Counted from the first letter of the stretch, positions 19,135 through 29,416 are shown. The stretch is 55,582 bases of DNA from an uncultured Xylophilus sp. (GCA_913776965.1 CAJYQL010000060.1:1-55582); one strand, 5' to 3'. The notes: a model not told the origin generated them from the sequence alone. Numbers and translations are program-made.

Positions 19135-19761
19135 ATGGCTATGGATAATTCGCGCCATCGCCCCCGGCTCGACGCGCCCGCGCTCCCCACGTACTTGGCC
19201 ACCGAACAGGAACTCTCCGACTTCTTCAAAGGCGTCGAAGGCCGCGCCTTCAAGCGCTCGGTCTACCACGTCCGCAACGAGGAAGCGGCACTCGACATCG
19301 TGCAGGACAGCATGCTGCGGCTGGCCGAGCACTACGGCGACCGGCCGGCCGACGAACTGCCGATGCTGTTCCAGCGCATCCTGTCGAACTGCACGCTCGA
19401 CTGGTTCCGCCGCCAGAAGACGCGCAATGCGTTGTTTTCCAACATCAGCGACTTCGAAGTCGCCGGCGAGGACGGCGATTTCAACCTGCTCGACACGCTC
19501 GAGATCGACGACGGCACCCACCGCACTGAGAGCGCCGAGGACACCACGCGGCGCAGCCAGGTGCTGCAGCAGATCGAATCCGCGATACAGGAACTGCCGC
19601 CGCGTCAACGCGAGGCTTTCCTGATGCGTTACTGGGAGGAAATGGACGTGGCCGAGACCGCCGCGGCCATGGGCTGCTCCGAAGGAAGCGTCAAGACGCA
19701 CTGTTCCCGGGCCGTCCAGGCCCTCGGCAAGGCGCTGAAGGCAAAGGGAATCCACATATGA
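19135..19761 (+). CDS. ECF-type RNA polymerase sigma factor
   Basis: A 208-residue sigma-70-family protein of the extracytoplasmic-function type. Region 2 spans ~30-95 (EEAALDIVQDSMLRLAEHYG and the LSNCTLDWFRRQKTRNAL promoter-melting/-10 part). Region 4 spans ~150-205 (ELPPRQREAFLMRYWEEMDV, then the helix-turn-helix MGCSEGSVKTHCSRAVQALG). The start at 19135 is preferred (GGAA eight bases upstream); ATG 19141 is an alternative. It overlaps the DUF3619 gene by four bases, suggesting a sigma/anti-sigma pair; that pairing is inferred. Confidence 0.9.
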   Translation: MAMDNSRHRPRLDAPALPTYLATEQELSDFFKGVEGRAFKRSVYHVRNEEAALDIVQDSMLRLAEHYGDRPADELPMLFQRILSNCTLDWFRRQKTRNALFSNISDFEVAGEDGDFNLLDTLEIDDGTHRTESAEDTTRRSQVLQQIESAIQELPPRQREAFLMRYWEEMDVAETAAAMGCSEGSVKTHCSRAVQALGKALKAKGIHI

Positions 19762-20213
19762 CGCAATCGCACACCTTCACCTCCGACCAGCTGCAGGACG
19801 AGTTCGGCGACCGCATCGCCGCGCGCCTGTCCGCCGGCGCTCGCGCGCTGCCGCACGACGTCTCGGAACGATTGAAGATGGCGCGCAGCCAGGCGCTGGC
19901 GCGTCGCCGCACGGCCGACCGGGTGGCGAATGTGCGGGCGCGGACGGCGTCCGCGGTGTTCGGCAACGGCGGCAGCAGCGCCAGCCTGGGCGGCGGCAGC
20001 GGCCCGGGGCTGTGGACCCGCTGGGCGTCGGTGGTGCCGCTGCTCGCACTGGCCGCAGGGCTGGTGGCGATCCAGTTCGTACAGGACGACAACCGAGTGA
20101 GCGAACTGGCGGATGTCGATGCAGCACTGCTCACCGACGACCTGCCGCCGGCGGCCTATACCGACCCGGGTTTCGTGCAGTTCCTGAAGGACGGCGGTCC
20201 GCAGACCCACTGA
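19758..20213 (+). CDS. DUF3619 family membrane protein, probable anti-sigma factor
   Basis: A 151-residue protein matching the Burkholderiales DUF3619 pattern (DQLQDEFGDRIAARLSAGA, then LPHDVSERLKMAR). Residues 1-90 are cytosolic and charged; one membrane helix (WASVVPLLALAAGLVAIQFV, ~105-125) is followed by a short acidic periplasmic tail with DLPPAAYTDPGF. A one-helix protein coupled to an ECF sigma gene is the layout of anti-sigma factors, but no ZAS zinc motif (HxxxCxxC) is visible, so the role is inferred from topology and position only. Confidence 0.75.
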   Translation: MTQSHTFTSDQLQDEFGDRIAARLSAGARALPHDVSERLKMARSQALARRRTADRVANVRARTASAVFGNGGSSASLGGGSGPGLWTRWASVVPLLALAAGLVAIQFVQDDNRVSELADVDAALLTDDLPPAAYTDPGFVQFLKDGGPQTH

Positions 20214-20238
20214 CGGCTGCGGACGCTGCGTGCCCCTC

Positions 20239-20913
20239 ATGTCGTTCCACGGAAAGCTCCTGCGTGCCGGTGCATGCCATGCGGCTGCGGCCGGGCTGGC
20301 GGCCGGGCTGATCTCGACGGGCCACGTATTGGCGCAGGACGTGAAGCCCGGCGCTGCGCCCGCAGGCACCAGCGCCGGTTCGGTGCGCACGCCGGTGCGG
20401 CCCGGCTGGAACGACCTCACCGTGCGCCAGCAGGCCGCACTGACACCGCTCGCGGCCCACTGGGCCGGCCTGTCGGAGACCCAGCGGCAGAAGTGGATTG
20501 TCCTCTCCCGCAACTACGACCGGCTGTCGGAAGGCGAGCAGGCCAAGCTGCAGGAGCGCATGAGCGACTGGGCGGCCCTGAGCGTGCAGCAGCGCAACCA
20601 GGCGCGGCTCAACTTTGCCGAGACGAGCAAATTGCCGGCCGACGAAAAGAAGGCGCGCTGGGAGGCCTACCAGGCGCTGAGCGAAGAGGAGCGCGGCAAG
20701 CTCGCATCGACCAGCAAGCCGGCCCGGCCCGCCGGCGGTGCCGCCACCATCAAGCCCGAGGCGCAGCCGCGGCTGACCCGCATCGCGCCGGTGGTCGACA
20801 CCCAGCAGCCGCGGCCGAAGATCGGCGTGCGCGCCAGCGATCTGGACCACAATACGCTCCTTCCGCAGCACCCGGTCGTCCACCCCGCGACGCCGCCCGC
20901 TGCGTCCCGCTGA
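20239..20913 (+). CDS. DUF3106 family periplasmic protein
   Basis: A 224-residue exported protein. After a signal-like stretch (AAAAGLAAGLISTGHVLAQD) it has short helical repeats around W and L: WNDLTVRQQAALTPLAAHW, GLSETQRQKWIVLSRNY, RLSEGEQAKLQERMSDWAAL, LSEEERGKLAST. These match the DUF3106 pattern. The C-terminal 60 residues are Pro/Ala-rich. ATG 20239 is preferred over the in-frame GTG 20230 because the signal peptide begins there. The repeats recall heavy-metal-sensor or Spy/CpxP-like helices, but no specific function is known to me. Confidence 0.75.
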   Translation: MSFHGKLLRAGACHAAAAGLAAGLISTGHVLAQDVKPGAAPAGTSAGSVRTPVRPGWNDLTVRQQAALTPLAAHWAGLSETQRQKWIVLSRNYDRLSEGEQAKLQERMSDWAALSVQQRNQARLNFAETSKLPADEKKARWEAYQALSEEERGKLASTSKPARPAGGAATIKPEAQPRLTRIAPVVDTQQPRPKIGVRASDLDHNTLLPQHPVVHPATPPAASR

Positions 20914-20926
20914 GCGCCTATCTTCC

Positions 20927-21484
20927 ATGTCCCTGGTTTCCGGGCCCCACGGGCCTTCTGCGCAGGCCGCGCCTGCGTCTCCCGCTATCGATCTCGTAGC
21001 ACCCTCCTTGCGCCGCCGGATGGCCTGCTGGCTCTACGAAGGCATGCTGCTGTTCGGCGTGGTGTTCATCGCGAGCTACCTGTTCAGCACCCTCAGCCAG
21101 ACGCGCCACGCGCTCGACAACCGCCACCTGCAGCAGGCCTTCCTGTTCGTGATGCTCGGCATCTACTTCGCCTGGTTCTGGTCGCACGGCCAGACGCTGG
21201 CGATGAAGACCTGGCACATCCGGCTGGTCGACCGCCACGGTCGTCCGGTATCGCAGTTGCGCGGGCTCGGGCGCTACCTGCTGAGCTGGCTGTGGCTGCT
21301 GCCGCCGTTGGCCGCCGTCGCGCCGTTCCACCTGACCACCGGCGAAACGGCCGTCATCGTCTGCGGCTGGGTGGTGTTCTGGGCGCTGCTGAGCCGGTTG
21401 CATCCGCAGCGGCAGTTCCTGCACGACGCCCTGGCCGGCACTCGGCTCGTCACCTGGCGGCCGGAGCCGGTGCGGCGCCGATGA
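20927..21484 (+). CDS. RDD family membrane protein
   Basis: A 185-residue inner-membrane protein with the RDD-type architecture: LRRRMACWLYEGMLLFGVVF as first helix, a second helix LQQAFLFVMLGIYFAWFW, then the conserved GQTLAMKTWHIRLVDRHGRP loop, and two C-terminal helices ending HDALAGTRLV. RDD proteins have been linked to ion transport or membrane insertion of partners, without a general role. The first ~22 residues (SAQAAPASPAIDLVAP) are encoded by a copy of the dispersed repeat. Confidence 0.85.
   Translation: MSLVSGPHGPSAQAAPASPAIDLVAPSLRRRMACWLYEGMLLFGVVFIASYLFSTLSQTRHALDNRHLQQAFLFVMLGIYFAWFWSHGQTLAMKTWHIRLVDRHGRPVSQLRGLGRYLLSWLWLLPPLAAVAPFHLTTGETAVIVCGWVVFWALLSRLHPQRQFLHDALAGTRLVTWRPEPVRRR
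20952..21000 (-). repeat. Dispersed two-hairpin repeat, copy C (5' end of the RDD gene)
   Basis: Minus-strand GCTACGAGATCGATAGC, 3-base spacer, then a GCAGGCGCGGCCTGC hairpin and GAAGGCC. It lies inside the first 25 codons of the RDD gene. Confidence 0.7.
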
Positions 21485-21888
21485 CCGCTGCACCGCGGCC
21501 GACCGGCCAGGAGGCGCCGACGGCGCAGAAGGCGCGCCGCGGGCTGGTACGCATCTGGCATGCCGGACGGTATTCCCTCCACGGTCTGCGTGCCGGCTGG
21601 CAGCAGACGGCCTTCCGCACCGAAGCCCTGCTGGCCATGCCGATGCTCGCCCTCGCCGGCTGGCTGGGCCGGGGCTGGGCCGAGGTCGGCCTGCTGGCCG
21701 GATCGGTGGTGCTGGTGCTGATCGTCGAACTGCTCAATTCCGGGATCGAATCGGCCATCGACCGCATCGGGCCCGAATGGCACGCGCTGTCCAAGCAGGC
21801 GAAAGACCTAGGCAGTGCGGCGGTACTCCTGAGCTTGCTGCTCTGCGGCGGACTGTTCGTGGCAGCCCTGGCGAGCAGCTTTCTGTGA
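21481..21888 (+). CDS. dgkA: Diacylglycerol kinase
   Basis: A 135-residue trimeric membrane kinase recycling diacylglycerol to phosphatidic acid. Three hydrophobic helices and the signature VELLNSGIESAIDRIG (catalytic Glu/Asn region) are present, plus the family start RIWHAGRYSLHGLRAGWQQT. The first ~20 residues are a polar extension. Its ATG overlaps the stop of the RDD gene (ATGA at 21481), indicating coupling. Confidence 0.92.
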   Translation: MTAAPRPTGQEAPTAQKARRGLVRIWHAGRYSLHGLRAGWQQTAFRTEALLAMPMLALAGWLGRGWAEVGLLAGSVVLVLIVELLNSGIESAIDRIGPEWHALSKQAKDLGSAAVLLSLLLCGGLFVAALASSFL

Positions 21889-21908
21889 CCTTTGCACCCC
21901 TGCCTTCC

Positions 21909-22511
21909 ATGCCTTCTGTCTCCCCTGCCTTTTCCCTGTGCGTGTACTGCGGCTCGCGGCCCGGGGTGGACCCGGCGCATGCGGCGGCGGCGCAGGCGGT
22001 CGGCGACTGGATCGGGCGCCAGGGCGGCCAGCTGGTCTACGGCGGCGGACACAACGGCCTGATGGGCCTCGTGGCCGACGCGACGCAGGCGGCAGGCGGC
22101 CGGGTCGTCGGGGTGATCCCGCAGGCGCTGGTCGACATGGAGGCCGCCAATCACCGCTGCGACGAACTGCACGTCGTGCAGACGATGCACGAGCGCAAGG
22201 CGCTGATGGCCGGGCGGTGCGACGGCTTCCTGGCCCTGCCGGGCGGCATCGGCACCTTCGAGGAACTGTTCGAGGCCTGGACCTGGCGCCAGCTCGGCTA
22301 CCACGACAAGCCGCTCGGGCTGCTGAACGTCGGCGGCTATTACGACGGGCTGCTCGGCTTCCTGCGCCAGAGCGTCGCTGCGGGATTCATGGGCGACTGG
22401 CAGATGCAGCTGCTGCAAGTGTCCGACGATGCCGGCACGCTGCTGCCGGCGCTGCAGACCGCGATGGTCCGCGCGGCAGGCGACGTCGTGCCGCCGCGCA
22501 GCGTGATCTGA
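21909..22511 (+). CDS. LOG family protein (TIGR00730, cytokinin riboside 5'-monophosphate phosphoribohydrolase-like)
   Basis: A 200-residue Rossmann-like protein. The two signature motifs are intact: YGGGHNGLMGLVAD (~residues 48-61) and LPGGIGTFEELFE (~110-122), with the catalytic Arg in MHERKALM. LOG proteins cleave nucleoside 5'-monophosphates to base plus ribose 5-phosphate and can make free cytokinin. It is the last gene of the sigma-factor run, 20 bases after dgkA. Confidence 0.92.
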   Translation: MPSVSPAFSLCVYCGSRPGVDPAHAAAAQAVGDWIGRQGGQLVYGGGHNGLMGLVADATQAAGGRVVGVIPQALVDMEAANHRCDELHVVQTMHERKALMAGRCDGFLALPGGIGTFEELFEAWTWRQLGYHDKPLGLLNVGGYYDGLLGFLRQSVAAGFMGDWQMQLLQVSDDAGTLLPALQTAMVRAAGDVVPPRSVI

Positions 22512-22547
22512 CAGGACGGCCGCGGCCGGCCGCCGGTGCGGTGCCGC

Positions 22548-23021
<474 letters not shown>

Positions 23022-23036
23022 TCATGCACCGCACCG

Positions 23037-24260
23037 ATGGACGCCCCTTCCTCCGATACCCCCGATACCGCCGACACCCCCGCGCCGCCCGGCTATGTGC
23101 TTCGCATGCACGCGTCGCCCGCCGAGATCGACGCCGCCGCCTGGGACGCGCTGCTGGCCGCGCAAAGGCATGCCAGCCCGTTCAGCCGCCATGCCTACCT
23201 GCTGGCGCTGCATGAGAGCGGCAGCGCGGTCCCGGAAACCGGCTGGTCGCCCGCCTTCGCCACGCTCTGGCGCGACGGCCGGCTGGCCGCGGCCTGCCCG
23301 CTCTATGCGAAGGCCCATTCGTACGGCGAGTACGTCTTCGACTGGGCCTGGGCCAATGCCTACTCCCAACATGGCCTCGACTACTACCCGAAGGCGCTCT
23401 GCGCCATTCCCTTCACGCCGGTGCCCGGGGCCCGGCTGCTGGCGCAGGACGCCGAGGCCCGCGCGGTGCTGGTCCGCGGGCTGGTGCAGTGGTGCGAGGC
23501 CGAGTCGCTGTCGTCGCTGCACCTGCTCTTCGCTACCGACGACGACGTGGATGCCTGCCGCGACAACGGCCTGATGCTGCGGCACACGGTCCAGTTCCAC
23601 TGGCAGAACGCCGGCTATGCGGACTTCGAGGCCTTCCTGGCGGGCCTGGCGCAGGACAAGCGCAAGAAGATCCGGCAGGAGCGCCGCAAGGTGGCCGACG
23701 CCGGCGTGACCTTCCGCACCCTGCAGGGCGCGGCGATAGGCGATGCCGGCTGGGACTTCTTCTACCGCTGCTACGAGCGCACCTACCTCGAGCACGGCAA
23801 TGCGCCTTACCTGACCCGCGACTTTTTTAGGCGGATGCAGCGCACGATGCCCGAGCACTGGCTGCTGTTCGTGGCCGAGCGCGCCGGCGAGCCGATCGCC
23901 TGCAGCCTGGTCGCGCTGAGCGACGCCGCCGCAGGCCTGCAGGGCAGTGCCGACAGCGAGCGCGTCGCCTACGGCCGCTACTGGGGCGCGCTCGAACGGG
24001 TGGACTGCCTGCATTTCGAAGCCTGCTATTACCAGCCGATCGCCTGGTGCATCGCCCACGGCGTGGCGCGCTTCGAGGGCGGTGCGCAGGGCGAACACAA
24101 GATGGCACGGGCGCTGATGCCGGTCGCCACCACCAGCGCCCACTGGCTGGCGCGGCCCGATTTTTCCGAGGCGGTGGAACGGTTCCTCGCCCGGGAAGGC
24201 GACGGGATCGCCGGCTACCTGGAACACCTGGAAGAGCGCTCGCCGTTCCGGCACGGTTGA
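23037..24260 (+). CDS. FemAB-like/DUF482 GNAT-fold protein
   Basis: A 407-residue protein matching the PF04339-type 'peptidogalycan biosynthesis/recognition' family (COG3146): HASPFSRHAYLLALHESGS, then LYAKAHSYGEYVFDWAWANAY, then LAQDKRKKIRQERRKV. The end has FEGGAQGEHKMARALMPV. The fold is that of FemAB transferases (two GNAT domains). Members are widespread in proteobacteria, but their substrate is not established. It is divergent from the PII gene. Confidence 0.85.
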   Translation: MDAPSSDTPDTADTPAPPGYVLRMHASPAEIDAAAWDALLAAQRHASPFSRHAYLLALHESGSAVPETGWSPAFATLWRDGRLAAACPLYAKAHSYGEYVFDWAWANAYSQHGLDYYPKALCAIPFTPVPGARLLAQDAEARAVLVRGLVQWCEAESLSSLHLLFATDDDVDACRDNGLMLRHTVQFHWQNAGYADFEAFLAGLAQDKRKKIRQERRKVADAGVTFRTLQGAAIGDAGWDFFYRCYERTYLEHGNAPYLTRDFFRRMQRTMPEHWLLFVAERAGEPIACSLVALSDAAAGLQGSADSERVAYGRYWGALERVDCLHFEACYYQPIAWCIAHGVARFEGGAQGEHKMARALMPVATTSAHWLARPDFSEAVERFLAREGDGIAGYLEHLEERSPFRHG

Positions 24261-24284
24261 GCAGCGGCGCCTAGAAAGCGCAAC

Positions 24285-24303
24285 GGGCGCCACCAAGGCG
24301 CCC
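24285..24303 (-). terminator. Hairpin downstream of ppa
   Basis: GGGCGCC-N5-GGCGCCC lies between the convergent FemAB-like gene and ppa. Only a poor T-run (GTTGCGCTTTCT) follows on the minus strand, so termination is probable but weak; repeat copy D adjoins it. Confidence 0.5.
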
Positions 24304-24350
24304 GCTACTGATTCGATAGCGCCTTGCGCAGGCCCCGCCTGCGCAAAACC
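24304..24350 (+). repeat. Dispersed two-hairpin repeat, copy D (best hairpin)
   Basis: GCTACTGATTCGATAGC, GCC, then TTGCGCAGGC-CCC-GCCTGCGCAA, a perfect 10-base-pair stem, and AACC. This copy shows the second hairpin in its most complete form. It sits between the convergent FemAB-like gene and ppa. Confidence 0.8.
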
Positions 24351-24361
24351 GCTATTCTTGC

Positions 24362-24898
24362 TCAAGCCTTGCCGGCCTGGTAGTTCGCGATGCCTTCGCT
24401 GATCTCCTGGCGGGCGGCGTCCACGCCCTCCCAGCCGAGCACCTTGACCCACTTGCCGGCTTCCAGGTCCTTGTAGTGCTCGAAGAAGTGGCTGATCTGC
24501 TTGAGCAGGATCGGGTGCAGGTCTTCGGGCTTCTGGTACTGCTCGTAGATCGGCAGGATCTTGGTGGTGGGCACCGCCAGTACCTTGCCGTCGACGCCGG
24601 CTTCGTCTTCCATCTTGAGGATGCCGAGCGGGCGGCAGGGCACGACCACGCCGGGCGGCAGCGGGAACGGGGTCATCACCAGCACGTCGACCGGGTCGCC
24701 GTCGCCCGACAGCGTCTGCGGCACGTAGCCGTAGTTGGTCGGGTAGTGCATCGCGGTGCTGAGGAAGCGGTCGACGAAGACACAGCCGGAATCCTTGTCC
24801 ACCTCGTACTTCACCGGGTCGGCGTTCATCGAGATCTCGATGACCACGTTGAACACATCGGGCGGATTCTTGCCGGGGGAGACTTTGTCGAAGGACAT
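24362..24898 (-). CDS. ppa: Inorganic pyrophosphatase (family I)
   Basis: A 178-residue soluble enzyme hydrolysing pyrophosphate. The signature [14 protein letters not shown] (metal-binding Asp residues) and the flanking NYGYVPQTL and [10 protein letters not shown] motifs are present. Length matches bacterial hexameric family I enzymes. No Shine-Dalgarno is evident before the ATG. Confidence 0.96.
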   Translation of the reverse strand: MSFDKVSPGKNPPDVFNVVIEISMNADPVKYEVDKDSGCVFVDRFLSTAMHYPTNYGYVPQTLSGDGDPVDVLVMTPFPLPPGVVVPCRPLGILKMEDEAGVDGKVLAVPTTKILPIYEQYQKPEDLHPILLKQISHFFEHYKDLEAGKWVKVLGWEGVDAARQEISEGIANYQAGKA

Positions 24899-25014
24899 GG
24901 TGGAGTACGGTGGAGAGAAGAAAAAAGACCGGGCGGCGCCTGCGGACGGCGGGCAGCGCGGGAATTCTAGAACCTCGCCGGCCGGGCGCCGGCGAAGCGC
25001 GGGACGGCCTGCGG

Positions 25015-25899
25015 TCAGCCCAGCGCGGTGTCGAGCAGCATCATCAGCACGAAGCCGATCATCAGGCCGCCGGTGGCCCAGGCCTCGTGGCCCTTGCGGT
25101 GGGACTCGGGAATGATCTCGTGGCTGATGACGAACAGCATCGCGCCGGCGGCGAAGCCCAGCCCCCAGGGCAGCAGACCCTGCGAATATTCGACGACCGC
25201 GGCGCCCAGCACGGCGCCGAGCGGTTCGACCAGGCCGGAGGCCATGCCCAGCCCGACCGCCAGCCTGCGGCTGTAGCCAGCGGACAGCAGAGCGACCGCG
25301 ACGACCAGTCCCTCGGGCACGTCCTGGATCGCGATGCCGGTGGCGAGCGCGCCGCCGCGAACCGCATCGGTGCCGGCGAACCCGACCCCGATCGCCAGCC
25401 CCTCGGGCAGGTTGTGCAGCGCGATCGCGAAGACGAACAGCCAGGTCCGGTGGATGGTGCGGGAGTTGTCGCGGTCCGCACCCTTGATGAAGTGCTCGTG
25501 CGGTACCAGCCGCTCCATCGCGAGCAGCGCGGCGCCGCCGAGCAGGATCGCCACGCCCACCACGCCTCCCGCACCCCAGGCGTCCAGGCCCCGCGCCTCG
25601 GCGGCCGCGATGCCCGGAATCACCAGCGAGAAGGCGCAGGCCGCCAGCATCACGCCGGCGCCGAAGCCGAACAGCGTGTCCTGCGTGCGGTCCGACAGCT
25701 TCTGCGAGAACAGCACCGGCAGCGTGCCGAGCGCGGTGGCCAGCGCCGCGACCATGCCGCCCGCGAACGCGTCGCGTACCACGCTGTTGCTGGCGACCAG
25801 GCTCCAGACGTGGAAGCCGCCGAAGGCCAGCAGTCCGCCGGCGAGCAGCAGCCAGGGCGCCTTGCGCCAGAGGGGTGGGACGCTCGGGGTCTGCGGCAT
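25015..25899 (-). CDS. ZIP family metal transporter (ZupT/GufA-like)
   Basis: A 294-residue membrane protein with about eight helices. The ZIP metal site is visible as [12 protein letters not shown] in helix 4 and [12 protein letters not shown] in helix 5, and the end is [15 protein letters not shown]. It probably imports Zn2+, Fe2+ or Mn2+. The loop between helices 3 and 4 ([20 protein letters not shown]) has two His. It is co-directional with sodB upstream (54-base gap), which may link metal supply to the superoxide dismutase. Confidence 0.88.
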   Translation of the reverse strand: MPQTPSVPPLWRKAPWLLLAGGLLAFGGFHVWSLVASNSVVRDAFAGGMVAALATALGTLPVLFSQKLSDRTQDTLFGFGAGVMLAACAFSLVIPGIAAAEARGLDAWGAGGVVGVAILLGGAALLAMERLVPHEHFIKGADRDNSRTIHRTWLFVFAIALHNLPEGLAIGVGFAGTDAVRGGALATGIAIQDVPEGLVVAVALLSAGYSRRLAVGLGMASGLVEPLGAVLGAAVVEYSQGLLPWGLGFAAGAMLFVISHEIIPESHRKGHEAWATGGLMIGFVLMMLLDTALG

Positions 25900-25953
25900 G
25901 CGGGCTTCCTCGAAAGAACGGTCGGCGGCGGCGATCTGACGGCGAATGGGCGA

Positions 25954-26577
<624 letters not shown>

Positions 26578-26788
26578 AGAGGTTCTCCTGGGTGGCACGG
26601 GGACGAATGAAAGGCCGCGACGGAGCGCGGGACGACAACACGACGTTCTAGCACGCGCGCGCGCCGCTCCGTGCAGGAGGACGCCGCGTCGGCAGGGTGC
26701 GCCGCCTGTCGGCGCGAAGATTGTGCGGGAAGAATCCGGCGTTTCCCTTCGATGCGTGTGCGGGGCGGATGCACCCGACAATGGATGC

Positions 26789-27934
26789 ATGTCCGCCCCC
26801 ACCGCCTCCGTACCGGCCCGCACGCTGCCGCTGATCGACCTGCGCAGCGCCGCGCCGCTGCCGATCGGCCGGCCCGGCCCGGAGCTGGTCGATCTGCGCG
26901 GCCGGCCGCTGCGGGACCTGCGCATCAGCGTGACCGACCGCTGCAACTTCCGCTGCAGCTACTGCATGCCGAAGGACGTATTCGACAAGGACTATCCGTA
27001 CCTGCCGCATTCCGCGCTGCTCAGCTTCGAGGAGATCGCCCGGCTGGCGCGGATCTTCGTGGACCAGGGCGTGCGCAAGATCCGGCTGACCGGCGGCGAG
27101 CCGCTGCTGCGGCGCAACCTGGAAACCCTGGTCGGGCTGCTCGCGGACCTGCGGACCGCCGACGGCACGCCGCCCGACCTGACCCTCACCACCAACGGCT
27201 CGCTGCTCGCCCGCAAGGCGCGGGCGCTGCGCGACGCGGGCCTGCGGCGCGTCACCGTCAGCCTGGACGGTCTGGACGATGCGGTGTTCCGCCGCATGAA
27301 CGACGTGGACTTCCCGGTCGCCGACGTGCTGCGCGGCATCGACGCGGCGCTGGCCGCCGGCCTCGGGCCGGTCAAGGTCAACATGGTGGTCAAGCGCGGC
27401 ACCAACGAGCAGGAGATCCTGCCGATGGCGCGCCATTTCCGCGGCACCGGCGTGGTGCTGCGTTTCATCGAGTACATGGACGTGGGCGCGACCAACGGCT
27501 GGCGCATGGACGAGGTGTTGCCGTCGGCCGAGCTGGTCGCCCGGCTGCAGGACGCGCTGCCGCTGGTGCCGCTCGCGCCCAGCACGCCCGGCGAGACGGC
27601 CGAGCGCTGGGGCTATGCCGATGCGTCGGGCCGGCACGACCCGTCTCTCGGCGAGATCGGGGTGATCGGCAGCGTCACCCAGGCCTTCTGCGGCGACTGC
27701 AACCGGGCGCGGCTCTCGACCGAGGGCCGGCTGTATCTCTGCCTGTTCGCAAGCCGCGGCCACGACCTGCGCGCATTGCTGCGCGGCGGCGCCGACGACG
27801 ATGCGCTGGCCCGGGCCGTGGCCGGCATCTGGCAGGGCCGCAGCGACCGCTATTCCGAACTGCGCGCCAGCCTGCCGGCCGCCCTGCCCGACGACGGCCT
27901 GCGCCGGGTCGAGATGAGCTATATCGGTGGCTGA
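26789..27934 (+). CDS. moaA: GTP 3',8-cyclase (molybdenum cofactor biosynthesis)
   Basis: A 381-residue radical-SAM enzyme converting GTP to 3',8-cyclo-H2GTP. The N-terminal cluster motif CNFRCSYC follows ISVTDR; the C-terminal cluster Cys are in [13 protein letters not shown] and LYLCLF; the protein ends in the functional Gly-Gly (SYIGG). The first ~40 residues form an N-terminal extension. A GACAAT -10-like box lies 6 bases before the ATG, with no Shine-Dalgarno, so the mRNA may be leaderless. It overlaps mobA by 8 bases. Confidence 0.95.
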   Translation: MSAPTASVPARTLPLIDLRSAAPLPIGRPGPELVDLRGRPLRDLRISVTDRCNFRCSYCMPKDVFDKDYPYLPHSALLSFEEIARLARIFVDQGVRKIRLTGGEPLLRRNLETLVGLLADLRTADGTPPDLTLTTNGSLLARKARALRDAGLRRVTVSLDGLDDAVFRRMNDVDFPVADVLRGIDAALAAGLGPVKVNMVVKRGTNEQEILPMARHFRGTGVVLRFIEYMDVGATNGWRMDEVLPSAELVARLQDALPLVPLAPSTPGETAERWGYADASGRHDPSLGEIGVIGSVTQAFCGDCNRARLSTEGRLYLCLFASRGHDLRALLRGGADDDALARAVAGIWQGRSDRYSELRASLPAALPDDGLRRVEMSYIGG

Positions 27935-28571
27935 GCCTGCGCCGCCTCCGGCCGACGCGGTCGCCGGCCTGGTGCTCGCCGGCGGACGCGGCAGCCGGAT
28001 GGGCGGCGTGGACAAGGGTCTGCAGATGCTCGACGGTACGCCGCTCGCCCGCCATGCGCTGCGGCGGCTCGCGCCGCAGGTCGCCACCGCGATGGTGAGC
28101 GCCAACCGGCATGCCGACACCTACGCCGGCTGGGGCGTGCCGGTCTTCGCAGACGCCGACGCCACCGGCTTCGACGGGCCGCTCGCCGGCCTGCTGGCGG
28201 GGTTGCGGCACAGCGCCCTGCCCTGGCTGGCCGCGGTGCCGTGCGATACGCCGTTCTTCCCGCAGGATCTGGTCGCACGACTGGCAAACGCTGCGACCGC
28301 GGCCGACGCACCGGCGGCCTGCGCCTGGGCGCCGGATGCGGCGGACGGCACTTGGCGGCCGCAGCCCGTCTTCTGCCTGCTGCACCGGTCGCTGCAGGCC
28401 GACCTGGCCGCCTACCTCGCGGGCGGCGGCCGGCGCGTCATGGAATGGCTGGGGCGGCACGGCTGCGCGCAGGCCCGCTTCGACGATGCCGTCGCCTTCC
28501 GCAACGCCAACACGGCCGAGGATCTGGCGGCCCTACAGGCAGCCGCCCGCCTGCAGCTATATTTTCGATAG
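27927..28571 (+). CDS. mobA: Molybdenum cofactor guanylyltransferase
   Basis: A 214-residue nucleotidyltransferase linking GMP to molybdopterin. The GTP-binding loop [16 protein letters not shown] is at residues ~16-31, with PCDTPF and the [13 protein letters not shown] end of the family. It overlaps moaA by 8 bases and is co-expressed with it. The last residues LQLYFR and the TAG stop come from the first half of repeat copy E, so the repeat seems to have replaced the original 3' end. Confidence 0.93.
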   Translation: MAEPAPPPADAVAGLVLAGGRGSRMGGVDKGLQMLDGTPLARHALRRLAPQVATAMVSANRHADTYAGWGVPVFADADATGFDGPLAGLLAGLRHSALPWLAAVPCDTPFFPQDLVARLANAATAADAPAACAWAPDAADGTWRPQPVFCLLHRSLQADLAAYLAGGGRRVMEWLGRHGCAQARFDDAVAFRNANTAEDLAALQAAARLQLYFR

Positions 28572-28603
28572 CGCCTTGCGCAGGCGGGGCGGGCGCCGAG
28601 GCC
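28556..28603 (+). repeat. Dispersed two-hairpin repeat, copy E (mobA 3' end)
   Basis: GCTATATTTTCGATAGC, GCC, TTGCGCAGGC-GGG-GCGGGCGCC, then GAGGCC. It fills the 41-base gap between convergent mobA and the SDR gene and supplies the mobA stop codon (28569-28571). Confidence 0.78.
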
Positions 28604-28612
28604 CGATTTCCT

Positions 28613-29416
28613 TCAACGATCCTGGTTCTTGCGCAGCGTCGGCAGGCCGACGCCTGCCGCATCGAAGCCGCCATCCACCGCCAGCACTTGGCCGTTGACA
28701 TAACTCGCCGCCGGGCTGCACAGGAAGCCGACCGCCGACGCGATCTCCTCGGTCGTGCCGTAGCGCTCCAGCGGGATCACGTCGTGGTAGTCCGAGCGGA
28801 TCGCCACGCTGTGGACCAGCTTGGCCATCTCGGTCTCCACCGGACCGGGTGCGATCGCGTTGACGCGGATGCCCACCGTGCCCAGCTCCACCGCCTGCTG
28901 CTTGGTCAGGTGGATCAGCGCCGCCTTGCTGGTGCCGTAGGCCACCCGCAGGGTGCTGGCCCGCAGGCCCGAAATCGAGGCGATGTTCACCACCGCTCCG
29001 GCGCCCGCACGGCGCATGTGGGGCGCCGCCGCCTGGGTGCAGAGGAAAGCGCCGTCGAGGTTCACCGACAGCACCTGCCGCCATTCCTCGAATGAGGTCT
29101 GGCCGATCGGCTTGAACACCGCCACGCCGGCGTTGTTGACCAGGGCGTCGAGTCGGCCGAAATGCGCCGCGATCCGGTCGATCGTCGCCTGCACCTGGGC
29201 GGGATCGGACACGTCGCAGGGCAGCGCGAGGACACGCGCCGGATCGGCGAGCCGCCGGCCAGTCGCGTCGAGCGTGGCTGCGTCGATGTCGATCAGCGCG
29301 ATGCGCCAGCCCTGCGCGAGGAACCATTCGCCGATCGCGAGGCCGATGCCGCGCGCGCCGCCGGTGACGACCGCGACCTTCGCGGATGCGGTGGTGGAAG
29401 AAGGAACTGCTGCCAT
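28613..29416 (-). CDS. SDR-family NAD(P)-dependent oxidoreductase
   Basis: A 267-residue classical short-chain dehydrogenase. Cofactor motif TGGARGIG (~residues 18-25), LVNNAGVAVF (NNAG), catalytic Ser in NIASISGLRA and Tyr-Lys in YGTSK are intact, and the end PAASYVNGQVLAVDGG is typical. IDIDAAT after strand 2 has an Asp, favouring NAD+. It follows the DUF296 pair after 56 bases on the same strand, so it probably acts with them. Substrate unknown. Confidence 0.9.
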   Translation of the reverse strand: MAAVPSSTTASAKVAVVTGGARGIGLAIGEWFLAQGWRIALIDIDAATLDATGRRLADPARVLALPCDVSDPAQVQATIDRIAAHFGRLDALVNNAGVAVFKPIGQTSFEEWRQVLSVNLDGAFLCTQAAAPHMRRAGAGAVVNIASISGLRASTLRVAYGTSKAALIHLTKQQAVELGTVGIRVNAIAPGPVETEMAKLVHSVAIRSDYHDVIPLERYGTTEEIASAVGFLCSPAASYVNGQVLAVDGGFDAAGVGLPTLRKNQDR

